Assembly (NCBI RefSeq): GCF_000204055.1
Contig: NW_006768823.1
Location: 475,046 to 520,203, forward strand
DNA length: 45,158 nucleotides
Direction of reading: 5' to 3'
DNA from: Melampsora larici-populina 98AG31
Taxonomy: Eukaryota > Basidiomycota > Pucciniomycetes > Pucciniales > Melampsoraceae
Shown here: positions 34,153 through 43,729 of the stretch, in pieces
Layout of the letters: the number at the start of each line of letters is the position of its first letter
Position numbering within the stretch: position 1 is the stretch's first letter
Program-made: the position numbers and the translations under genes
Notes under the pieces: generated by a model
Database searches by the model: none
The model's input: only the letters and a program-made list of their open reading frames with translations
What the model was told of the DNA's origin: nothing

Positions 34153-37100
34153 ATGGTATTACCGGGCGAAGCGGTCAATCCGAAGCGCAAGCGAGAAACA
34201 CAACCCAATCGGCCATCAAAATCCAGTGTTGGTCGGCACCTTTCTGACCTCCTAGCACAAGAGGAAGCCGCAGCCAGATCTTTGGAGGCGGCACAACGAC
34301 CTGCACTACAAAGCCGGGCTCCTTCGGTTGAAGCAAGCCCAGAACCTGTAGACGCAGAACTGTATAACACTTTTATGCCGCTTGAAAGAAACGATGGGTC
34401 ACGAGAGAATGAAAGCGGACCGATCAATCGTGCAGATTATTACCGTAGTCTAACCTATCAGGAACGAATTATGCGGGAGGAAGCCAACTGGAAAGCTGTC
34501 ATTCCAGCGATGTTTATTTCATTCATGCCGTGTAGTAGAACTACTTTCGAATGGACAGATCCAGTTTTATGGAACCATGACATGAATGAACCATGTAACT
34601 GCGCTCACTGGCAACGGAAGATTCTCACAATTGATACAGTCGATTTTTCAGGCGAGTTTACAAATCCACTATCAATTTGATTGGTTGCAACTGACATAGT
34701 GTTCCTTCAAACAGGTCAAACAAAGATTCAGCTCGAAACCTGCACCTGTACGTCAGATCTGGTGCGCTTGTTGCGTAGAGGCTACATCGGTGGAACTCCA
34801 GCTAGACCAACAATGGCATTCTCAATTTGATTGCTACACTTTCATCACATTGCTTGGAAGTACTGTACCATTCGATTGGAACCCTTTGTAGAGGCTGTGG
34901 AAGAGTATCTAGACCCTCGAAGCCCTCTTGTATTAGTTTCGGGAAGTGACCAAGTACGTATATTGACTTACTTGTATGTAGAAACTTGCTCATTTACCAA
35001 TGAATTACAGACGCGAGATTGGCGAAAAGGGTTTTCCTCTGCTGTTGATGTTTATCGAGAAATGTTACGGCTACGGGAGGAATTGGCAAACAAAGCTCTG
35101 AAGTTATCACCCGAAGATATATTGGCTTCAACATGTCCTGCCTGCTTTGGACCAGAAGTCCCAGGCAAGCGACAATCAGAGCCTAATGTGATTGTATGCC
35201 TTGATGCCAACTTCCAGCAGGGCCGCCATACATCAGCTAGTGCCGCATGGCGCGGTGAATCCAATATTATGCCATCTTTGTTTCTTTCACCAGGCGAAGT
35301 GAAGATTTGGGAGATCAAGATGAAGTCCCAGCGCCAACTGCAAAAATAATTAATTGTGAGTGAATAAGCATCAATATCAAACAAAATAAATATGTACGAG
35401 TTTGATTGATGTCCCAGACTAACCCATTTACAAATCATCTCTTTACTTATGTACATACGTAGCATCCTTGCAGCCAGCAGCACACTGCTGCAGATGACAT
35501 TCGAGGTCGGAACACTTGGAAGAACTGTTACGAAACAGGCTTGATGGGAATGGGATGTTGACACTATCATATACTGAAATACATCAACATCATTCAAAGC
35601 GGTGAGCGGTGAGTTCAAAGTCGTCAATACAACTTTCTGTACATAGTTCAATCATGATAATGCACTTATTTTTTTGTTCTTGCTGGGCCCATTTGACCAA
35701 AGGGGTCATTTTCCGGTGGCTATGCTGGACTGGCTCATGAAGCAAAGCAAGCGGAACTATAAATATGCTGTGCTTTATGACATCGGATGCAATATGGAAA
35801 AGGGAATTCTTAATGTGAGACCAACCTTTTGTTTTTGTTGGTACCGCACAACTTTTATGACAGTGTACTAATCCCCAGATCCCAGCGTAATCTTTTTGAA
35901 AACGAGCGTCAACGCAGTTTACTGATGTTTGGTACAAGTGTTTTTCATTCATTTGTACACCAGTGGACTTGCCAATTACAGTATAACCCAAGGTTGAATA
36001 TGGACTGGGGACTTTCTGATGGTGAGGGCATGGAAAGGATATGGTCCAGGCTCTCCTCATTGATCAGCGGTCTGAGGTATTCAACCTCAGCCCATCGACT
36101 ATGTGCGTTACATCTACGTGGCCAGCATCATAATGAGGCTGGCCGAGCCAACCTAAGTGAGTTTTTATGCAACATGATTGACATGATTGAGAAAGATGAA
36201 TTGCAATTGACAACTGCCTTCACCTGTTTTCAATTACAAGTTCAATGGCTGCTGAAACGCGAGGCTTTGGCTCGCAAACAACTCATAGATAGTAGAACAA
36301 AGCTACAGATTCTTGCTTGTGATGCTCTTTACACCGAGAATTACCTGATCGAGCAATGGGAACGTCAACGGCACTGTCAGCTGACCACACTGGTGGATGA
36401 AAATACAGACTCACTGAGCAAGAAGCTTGCCAAACTTGTTGGTTTAGAGCAGAGTCTACATCAATCTGAGTTGAGTATGAGTAAGTCAAATATATCTTGA
36501 ATCCTGAGCTTATGGAGGTTGTTCCGAAATACCTTGATCATAGAGAGGACTATAAAAACTTGCAAGCCATGCACCAAAGAGATCGAAGCGAGGCAGAACA
36601 GCTTGAAGTAGCTGCGCTTCCAGCTACGATTGCAGTATTGAAAGCCAAGATCAACGAAGTAGTTGATCAGCTTGGAGGTGACGAGTACCGAGATATTCCA
36701 GGCGCATCCAGTGAGATTATCACAGAAGAAATTCCACATTCAATAGTGATACATAATGATTATCTTCTTCTTTGGCATTATAGCACCAAAAGGTCGTGGC
36801 TTGATACGCATTCGGGTGGCCAAAACAAAACTTCATGTGGCTAAGATAGACATTTTTACTATGCAGAAGCATAGTGACCAAAGGGCTGGTGAGTTATTTG
36901 AGATTTTTATGTATCTAAAGTGTTATTGCACCACACTAACACAACAATACATGTTCAAGGTACTCGATTTCAACAGAAAATGAAGAAAACTTTGAGAGAA
37001 AAGCAGGCTGCGTTCAAATCTAAGTACAATACTTTCAACCAATTGGTCACCAATTACAATAATGACTTTCCTGATGGTCCACTCTTTGATTGCCCTTCAT

Positions 37101-37859
37101 TTGATGATGCACGTTCCCTCTCGGTGTATGATTCGTTCTGGGATGTTGGTCAACTTACCCATCCCGGTGAGGCGTGGGCAGTTGACCCAAAGACCCAGGA
37201 TGGGATTCAGGCATACCTGGCCAAGACACATGCTCTTGATGAACTTTCTCGAGTGGGGCGTGAGTGTAGACAAATGATCAATTGGGCGATTGAGATTGAA
37301 GACAAGATATCAATACTACGAACTGTTCTTGCATTAGAAGGTGGGGTTGTCTTACCTGCGTGTCGAGTTGATTATCAATGATTGATTGAGGTCTTTTGGA
37401 TGTTGGTATTCAGATGAGAATGTTGAAACAATTCCAAACGCGTGGATGATAGGAATCGTAAGGTCAGTAAAGGCCAGAAATTCAGATCGATTGATCGAAA
37501 GCAAGACAGTCTTGAACACACTTCTTGCTCACCTGACACTATATCAACGGCGATTATGGATCAACTGGAATGTGGGGATGTTGAAGGTGCTTGACAAAAC
37601 CGCGACATACGCTCAGCAACCTGCTCTTGATCTCAGACTTCGGACCGAGTGGAATAAGTTAGCAACGAGTTCAAGGGAGGACTGGGCAGGCCTGACACGA
37701 GTTCCAATACTTGAAGCTGAGCCCTTGGATGAGGATGAAGCTGCCGAGTTGGAAATGGTGGGGGATGAGGTCCGAGAAGAAGAAGACGAGTTGGATTGGG
37801 ATGAGGAGGCTGAGGAGGATGCGAGTGATGATGAGAACAATGAGATTGGGGTCGATTAA
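34153..37859 (+). pseudogene. KDZ transposase of KDZ-B, near complete, two TGA stops
   Basis: ATG 34153 opens a basic N-terminus (NPKRKRETQPNRPSKS) and an Ala/Glu-rich helix, then ADYYRSLTYQERIMREEANW, WNHDMNEPCNCAHWQRK, and after a GC-AG intron (34652-34714) TKIQLETCTCTSDLVRLLRR. Core: VCLDANFQQGRH (first Asp, 35200s), VLYDIGCNMEKGI (second Asp, 35780s), GLSDGEGMERIWSRLS (Glu retained, about 36010-36050). Later blocks: LPATIAVLKAKINEVVDQLG, TRFQQKMKKTLREKQAAFKS, DSFWDVGQLTHPGEAWAVDP, SRVGRECRQMINWAIE, and a long acidic C-terminus ending at TAA 37857-37859. Several short introns are needed. In-frame TGA at 34828-34830 (Trp in KDZ-A) and 35559-35561 (Arg in KDZ-A) would block translation. It would catalyse element excision and insertion. 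The catalytic triad looks intact, so the gene may have died recently. Confidence 0.82.
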
Positions 37860-38122
37860 GATCAGCAGAGCGCTTCAAACAAACATGAGATTAATTAATT
37901 GAAGCACTTCCAGTCCATTGATTGGTTTAGTTGTATGATTTGATCTGATGGAAGTTGAGGCCGAGTGAGGTGGTTGTTGGGTTTTGTTGAGTGGATTGCA
38001 AAGTTGTAAACATGGAGAGTCAGAGAAGGGAAACTATGCAAGTCATATGTACTTTGTGAAGAGGGTTCCTGAAAAGATTGACTGGTGAAAGATTGGTGAG
38101 AATGAACCCACGCTGCCCCTGC

Positions 38123-38467
38123 CAGAGCGCTCTGAGAAGTCTCAGAACGCTCTGGTGTGTCTCAGAGCGCTCTGGCGTGTCTCAGAGCGCTCTGAGGTGG
38201 GCTCTTGGACCAAGTCACTTGTAACATTTGGTTTAGCAATGGAGTATGACCCAATGCACCACAAAACGTGCTCCTGAGTGATTTTGGGTGGTTCAGCAGT
38301 GTTTTTGACTTGCAAAAAAGTCGCTAAAGTTTTGTTCCAGAACACCTGCAATGTTCTGGTGCTACAGATCGGCACATTAGCCGATGGTATTTGACACATT
38401 ACCTTCGGCTTGTATGTCAATTGGTACAGGCGCCACAGGTGGATACCTCGGATTTTGTAATCCGAGG
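38123..38467. repeat. KDZ-B right terminal inverted repeat with 20 bp palindrome array
   Basis: Reverse complement of the left end, nearly identical over about 300 bp. The inner array has four CAGAGCGCTCTG units at 38123, 38143, 38163 and 38183, again exactly 20 bp apart. The outer end is shorter than the left by about 105 bp and closes with the hairpin CCTCGGATTTTGTAATCCGA plus GG. Confidence 0.92.
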
Positions 38468-39453
38468 TAAATATGTTGGCGGTGAAGTCGAAATTGGAGA
38501 CTTTATTGGCATCAAATGCTTGCTATACACACAAGCACTTTGCTGCTCAGTGGGCCCGTCAAAGAACATTACAGCTGTCTGCCACAGAAGACCGGGGTTT
38601 CTGAAATCTGGAGGATTGGTTGATTGAACTGCTTGACTTTGAAGAGGAACTACGGGACGCTCAGTGAGTACTTGTTTTTTGGTGCTGATTGCTTATTGTA
38701 TCAGATTCTCAACAATCCTATATGTTACCTACATACAAACATCCATAGCGCTCAACTGTCCCGTTTAAATGCCACTCAAATGCAAAAACATGAGCCAGGC
38801 AGAACAAGAGCAAGTTCTCACTTTACCTACTTCGATTGTAGCCTTGGAAGAGAGAATAGCTGCCGTGGTTGCAGATTTGGGAGACAAGCAGTTTTGCAAT
38901 TTGAAAGAAGCCACAGGTGGGTATCTCTTATATTTTACATTTCTTTTCTAATAAGAATAATCTGATAAGTCACTTCTGCAGATGATAAGGCTAAAGGACT
39001 CATCCGAGTCCGCATGGAAAAACAGAAGTTATACGAAGCCAAAGTGGGGATATTGGAGGCACAAAAGCAATGGGAGAAGTATGGTCAAGCCGGTGCGGCT
39101 CATGCTCTCTAAACTTTTCTACTCTAAACATAGCCTTGTCAAATTGAAATGAATATACTTATTTGATGTTGGGCAGGAACTCGTGCACAACAGAGGTTGA
39201 AGCAATTCATGAGGAATAAACAGAACCTATTCAAACAAAAGTTTGATTCGTTCAAATTACAAGTGTCAAAATACAATCCGATCCCACCCCTTAGTGAGCT
39301 ACCTTGTCCAACCTTTGATCAGGCCAAGTCAATGGAGATCAAGGACCCATTTTGGGATATGGGTTCACTCTTGCATCCTACCGAGGCTTGGGCAGCGGAC
39401 CCAGGAACCAAGGAAGGTATCCAAGCATTTTTAACACACAGAAACTGCTCTGA

Positions 39454-40805
39454 CACTACAAGAAACATAACATTTTCTGGGCAGAAAATTAAATTATCTG
39501 TATACAAAAATCTGGAAAGGTCAGAAACAGAGCAAAAAATATGAAATAATATGCATCCTGTTCCTTGGTTTGAGATCTCCAATCTGCATATTTTTACGTA
39601 TTTTTAGGGTTCATATTGGTGAGTGTACTAACAATAAACCCTCATAATCATCAGATTACCACCTGTAACAGATGCTGGAATTTGGCTGATCAGTGCTGAG
39701 AGAAAATTTTGATTACTACAAAACCCCATAACTTTGTCAATTATGGCTCAAAACACTCGATTGTGAGTGCATTGGAAAGCTGGTATTTGCGTGAAGATAG
39801 TTCATAAATGAAGCAAATACGTGGCGGGCCTGCAAAGAAAGATATCCCCAATGAAATCGAATTTCACATATCATCGAATAGAATGTCAGTCATTGGGATT
39901 ACACATTTTATGTCACAACAAAAGTTGTAGTTCAGGAATTCAGCTTTCTAATGCCCCTAAAATCGAGTGTTTTAAGCCAGAATTGACAAAGTTATGGGGC
40001 TTTATAGTATTCAAAACTTTCTCTCAGCACTGATCAGCCAAATTTCTTTCGTATGCTCCTAAAATTGTGTAGGGCAGAAAGTGGCAAAAAGCACCTAAAA
40101 GCGCTGGTGTGAGTAAAAGGCTTTGTTGGAACTAAGTCTCAAACACAGTACGAAAACACACCTAAATGGTGAGGAAGTTGATGGAAGAAATGAGAAGAAA
40201 GTGGACGTCAAAAGAATAGCGAGATAAGTGAGTGAAGAACAAAAAGTAAGGCTACAGTATGCGCTATTTATACAAAAGAACAAGCCTAAAATTCATCACA
40301 CACAACACGCTACAAGTCCAGTTATTCCTATAACATTTCATTATCCATCTCTACCATTCAGCCATTAGTTGTGTCATTTCCAGCTGCCTAGTTAGTCTGT
40401 ATCATGTTGTGAACTAGGACGGTCAAAAAAGGGAAATAAAGAAATAAGGGTTTAGCACAACGAAGAGTAGAAAAAGACCAGTCTAGGATAAGTACATAGC
40501 CTAGGCTATAATGACTAATTACGAAAATTTCATCATCTGTTACAGGTGGTAATCTGATGATTATGAGGGTTTATTGTTAGTACACTCACCAATATGAACC
40601 CTAAAAATACGTAGAAATATGCAGATTGGAGATCTCAAACCAAGGAACAGGATGCATATTTTTTCATATTTTTTGCTCTGTTTCTGACCTTTCCAGATTT
40701 TTGTATACAAATAATTTAATTTTCTGCTCTGTTTCTGACCTTTCCAGATTTTTGTATACAAATAATTTAATTTTCTGCCCAAAAAATTTTATGTTTCTTG
40801 TAGTG
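39454..40805. mobile_element. Non-autonomous CACTA transposon, long TIRs, TSD TGA
   Basis: Ends CACTACAAGAAACATAA, the canonical CACTA start. TIRs exceed 200 bp (GGGCAGAAAATTAAATTA, ACAAAAATCTGGAAAGGTCA, CCAAGGAACAGGATGCATAT, GTGAGTGTACTAACAATAA, TCATCAGATTACCACCTGT). The right TIR has a 55 bp tandem duplication (40680-40790). TGA flanks both ends (39451-39453, 40806-40808). A second inverted repeat (CCCCATAACTTTGTCAATT..., 39722-40010) lies inside. No transposase. Removal restores KDZ-A coding (NCSEELRR). Confidence 0.95.
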
Positions 40806-41141
40806 TGAGGAGCTTCGTCGGATCAGCCGCGAAATTCAACAAATGGTGGTATTTGCACTAAAGACGGATGAGAAGTTTGATTGTCTTTGAGGATTGTCTT
40901 TGAAAGGTATGTATAACACAAATTTTGATTCATGTATACATTACATAAAAGACTAATCAATAGATGATCAAATTACATGATTTGAATTGTTTCATTTCAT
41001 CTTGACTCGCATTGTATGGATTTTGTTCATTTGATCCTGATTTCTATTGTACTCGACAGAATGGGACCCGGAATCCAGCGGAAAGGATAGCCCAATTGAC
41101 TTGGTACAACCAATGGGAAGACGTGCAAAGGATGTCTGGGA

Positions 41142-42432
41142 CAATACTGGAACCGCTCCGCACCACTCTGGATTTTGGCCTGTTTAGGTTGCGGAGCGGA
41201 GTCACTGCGCTTGAGCGCACCGCACCGGCTCCGCTTTTTTTCTAAAAAATTTGGGCTCAGGTGGTGTGGAGCGGCAAAACCGCTCCGCTTGCGCTCCACA
41301 CCACTCTTTTGAGCGCTTGATCAGCGAGAAAACCCATAAGATTGAATTTATTTCAAGGTGGTGAAATAGTAAATATAAAAATATAAAGTATATGCCTATA
41401 TAAAGTAGCATAGATTAATTCTGACAACAAGTCTTCATTGTAGGCCGCTTGTGGACAGCGGTGTTCACAAGAAATATATAATGATTTTAAATTTTGAATA
41501 GTGCGAATGGCTGTGATAAAATCAAGAGTTCTGTCAATTGGAGGTCCAAAGTATTCAAGTTGACACCAAGTGATTTGATTAAATTTGCTGCTTAATGCAT
41601 TGAAGCTAGAGTTGATACCCAAAAGAATCAGATGTAATCAAAGCAGACTGTGGTTGGTGCTTGGATAAACTGATCTAAACTTGTAAAACAAACACCTAAT
41701 TTACCATCTTTTTGGTGTTCCCGTACTTCTACTCCATCTTCTTCTAGATTGCAAAGCTTTGTAAGTGAAAGTCGTTTAACAGGACAATAATTAGGTTGAA
41801 ATCATCTTTTCAATTATTCAATACCAGATTTGCACATTCTGAACTATCTATAGAAATTGTTTCAAAATAGAATGTTATAACAGATCTTGACCAAGCCTTT
41901 GAAATTGATCGCAATTGAATTAGTTCTGAAAACGATCCAAGTTTGAGGTAAGGTAAAGCTTTGAGGTGAGCTCTTGGAGCGTTCATTTCACAATCTTGAT
42001 TTTCCAACAATCAATTGACAAACTCCTGCAAGATTTGTTTGAGGATTCCCAAAGGTAATCCATTTTCATTCGAGTCTTCGACGTCGTTTGTCTCCTTGTA
42101 CGTTTCAGTGCAAAATGAATGGTTCGAATATTCTTAGGAGATGCTTTCAAGCATTTTGAAAGGCTTCGAGTGGTTGTTGTTTCTTCAAAGTTGATAATTG
42201 GTGTTTGAAGGGATGGATCGGTTGGGCTAGATCAAAGGGTTTCTGCTCCGCTCTATAGAGCGTGGAGTGCAAGGCCGGGGCGGGGAGCGGAGCGATGGCT
42301 CCGCTCCATGATTTCCCGGTCCCAGGAAGTGGCGCGGGGGCTCTGCTCCAATGTGTGGTGCGCGGAGCGCCAAAAATAGCGCTGCGCTACCGCTCCGCTG
42401 CCACACCTTTGAGTGGAGCTGTTCCAGTATTG
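41142..42432. mobile_element. hAT-like non-autonomous element with GGAGCGG subterminal repeats, TSD TCTGGGA
   Basis: Ends CAATACTGGAAC / GTTCCAGTATTG are flanked by TCTGGGA at 41135-41141 and 42433-42439. The duplication is 7 bp as drawn; 8 bp, as in hAT, is possible if the end is shifted by one. About 170 bp at each end is dense in GGAGCGG, GCTCCGC and GAGCGC in both orientations and is much richer in GC than the interior. The interior (41340-42230) carries an F-box/LRR-like fragment on the minus strand. Removal restores the KDZ-A frame (DVWDESRT). Confidence 0.85.
41353..42160 (-). pseudogene. F-box/LRR-like gene fragment carried inside a MITE
   Basis: Reading from high to low coordinates, frames with shifts give GLPLGILKQILQEFVN, ELIQLRSISKAWSRSVITFY and FETISID, in the order of an F-box (Leu-Pro...Ile-Leu...Leu-Arg-x-Val-Ser-Lys-x-Trp). 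Then CPVKRLSLTKLCNLEEDGVE, SSFNALSSKFNQITWCQLEY, and IRTIQNLKSLYISCEHRCPQ follow, resembling irregular leucine-rich repeats. Several stops and frame changes are present. If right, this is a host F-box/LRR gene piece captured by the element. The similarity is judged by eye from a weakly conserved motif. Confidence 0.45.
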
Positions 42433-43079
42433 TCTGGGATGAAAGCCGAACGGTTCTGAGTGGATTACACATGAACATTCGTCAGTCATTTGCTCGAGAT
42501 TGGATGGGATGGAACACTCACCTGGTTCAATTGCTGCGAGAAACACTTCAGTACAGTAGATCGACTTCAGAATTTGATGACATATTAGCTTTCAGATGGG
42601 ACGAGCTGATTGTAAAGTGCAAGGCCGAGTGGGAGAACAATGTGAACACATCGAGCCTGAAGCAGAGGCACTGGATGAACAAGATGCTCTTGAGCAGACA
42701 ATGCTGTTGTGGGGAGAAGAAGAGGGGGAAATAAGAGTGCCTAATGATGAGCTTGAACTGGAATATGAGGATGAGGATGAGGATGAGATGAAAAACTTAC
42801 TGGATGAGATTTGATTGGTCTTCTTCCATATTGAAGCATTTTGATGAGCGTTTGTTGTGTATATATTTTGATAGTGTTCTCTGAATTGTTTGAATCATAA
42901 TTGGTATAAGTTTGTTTTGTTTTGTTGATCAGTTGATTTCATTATATGTTGTGTTCCGTGTTCTCTGAGTTGATTGATTTTGGGTTTTGTATAAATAAAT
43001 TCCTTTTGTTTTGTGTATAAGTTGACTGCATGTGAATTCTGGGCAGACGTACACTCTGCGCAAGTTGAGGCTAGAAAGG

Positions 43080-43410
43080 AAAACCTGGCGGGACAGACTT
43101 GTCTTTGAGGTGGCGCATGCGGGAAGACAAGTCATGCTTGGTGTAGACAGACGACTCTGGCCTTCAGACAGGTCTGTGATGGACTTTGGGGATGCGGGTC
43201 TTCAGACAAGTCTGAGTGTGGCCTGGACAGACAAGTCTGAGTCTCAGACAGGGCTGTGATGGACTCTGTCTTGAAAGAGTGTGAAAAATGACTTGAAAAG
43301 ACAAGTCTTGTAGATCTTTGAATCTTACAGTGGACATAGGGATAGGATCCGCTGGGAATGACACATTTCCCAAGGTATACTATCACAGAGGTCTGGTAGA
43401 CAGAGGTGGG
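43080..43410. repeat. KDZ-A right terminal inverted repeat with AGACAAGTCT array
   Basis: Inverse of 15778-16040, over about 300 bp. Near-palindrome copies are at 43095 (AGACTTGTCT), 43204, 43229 and 43299 (AGACAAGTCT), with variants at 43124 and 43166. The outer end reads CTGGTAGACAGAGGTGGG, finishing at 43410. Confidence 0.85.
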
Positions 43411-43729
43411 GATTACATCCAAATGTGACAACTGCTAGTATAATCTGAAATGCAAGTTTGATCTTTTCAAATTACATGTGAAGCCAATACAGAGGTCTTA
43501 GGTGTTGGTATTCTGTTGTAACAAAGATGTAAGGTAGGTCCATATGTAACACCTATCTCAAGGTGTACAGAGCTATCTTCCTGTTATGTGAAGTATACCA
43601 GAATATTTACAAAGACATGGAGAACAACATATCAGAAGAGACTTGAGAGATTCTACTAGGAATGTGATGTTGATGAAGCACAAAGCTGAGATGCAATGAA
43701 TGTGAACAGAGTACTAGGAGTGCGGCTGG
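43411..43729. other. Spacer between KDZ-A and kinase gene
   Basis: No gene seen. Probably 3' flank of the kinase gene. No LINE reverse transcriptase resumes here. Confidence 0.5.

Larger units (their letters stand above)
28312..38467 (+). mobile_element. KDZ-B: two-gene KDZ DNA transposon nested in the KDZ-A transposase gene
   Basis: 10,156 bp bounded by inverted repeats (28312-28824 and 38123-38467). It holds a minus-strand partner gene (29660-31852), a repeat-bearing intergenic region and a plus-strand KDZ transposase (34153-37859). The host frame resumes on the right as the next part of the KDZ-A transposase, which proves insertion. Outer ends are CCTCGGGTTGAGAAATCTGAGG (left, quoted here as a 22 bp imperfect palindrome at 28312-28333) and its counterpart at 38446-38467. 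Flanking octamers CATAGATG and TAAATATG match at only five of eight positions, so the target duplication is unclear. Confidence 0.8.
26088..42811 (+). pseudogene. KDZ transposase of KDZ-A, split by KDZ-B and two MITEs
   Basis: The start is ATG 26088 (MGQKGCVIKCPLGCKAKK), followed by an acidic/His-rich leader, a Trp/Cys block (QWGNLQKWDEDFNTRCACG), FCKCTCDQVRLIRMGYIGG, then the RNase-H-like core: CFDGNFQHRRH (first Asp, 27250s), ILYDIGCTLEKSI (second Asp, 27790s) and NPCLNKGWGRSDGKGLERDW (28000s). The usual DGE of the third motif reads DGK here. Stops include TGA 26844-26846 and TGA 27106-27108 (Arg in KDZ-B). KDZ-B interrupts at 28312. The 3' half resumes at about 38473 (LLASNACYTHKHFAAQWARQ), then LPTSIVALEERIAAVVADLG, GTRAQQRLKQFMRNKQ, DPFWDMGSLLHPTEAWAADP, a CACTA MITE, ELRRISREIQQM, an hAT-like MITE, and an acidic C-terminus ending 42811. 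It aligns with the KDZ-B transposase block by block. About 35 residues around the KDZ-B junction are missing. Confidence 0.8.
15778..43410 (+). mobile_element. KDZ-A: two-gene KDZ DNA transposon with nested insertions
   Basis: Inverted terminal repeats (15778-16040 and 43080-43410) bound a unit holding a minus-strand partner gene (17323-24026) and a plus-strand KDZ transposase (26088-42811). Subtracting the inserted Harbinger element, KDZ-B and three MITEs leaves about 10.3 kb, close to KDZ-B. Outer ends are CCCACCTCTGTCTACCAG. I see no matching target duplication outside (left CTCACCTT, right GATTACAT), so a deletion or rearrangement at one end is probable. KDZ (Kyakuja-Dileera-Zisupton) transposases are known from basidiomycetes. 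The partner-gene arrangement is my inference from comparing the two copies. Confidence 0.72.

Noticed and set aside
37613..37840. Ser-rich minus-strand frames at the KDZ-B 3' end
   Set aside because: Antisense shadow of the Glu/Asp-rich C-terminus of the transposase.
15778..43410. TET/JBP dioxygenase gene linked to KDZ
   Set aside because: Looked for because such linkage is known in basidiomycetes; no HxD...H iron-binding motif or related block was found in any frame.
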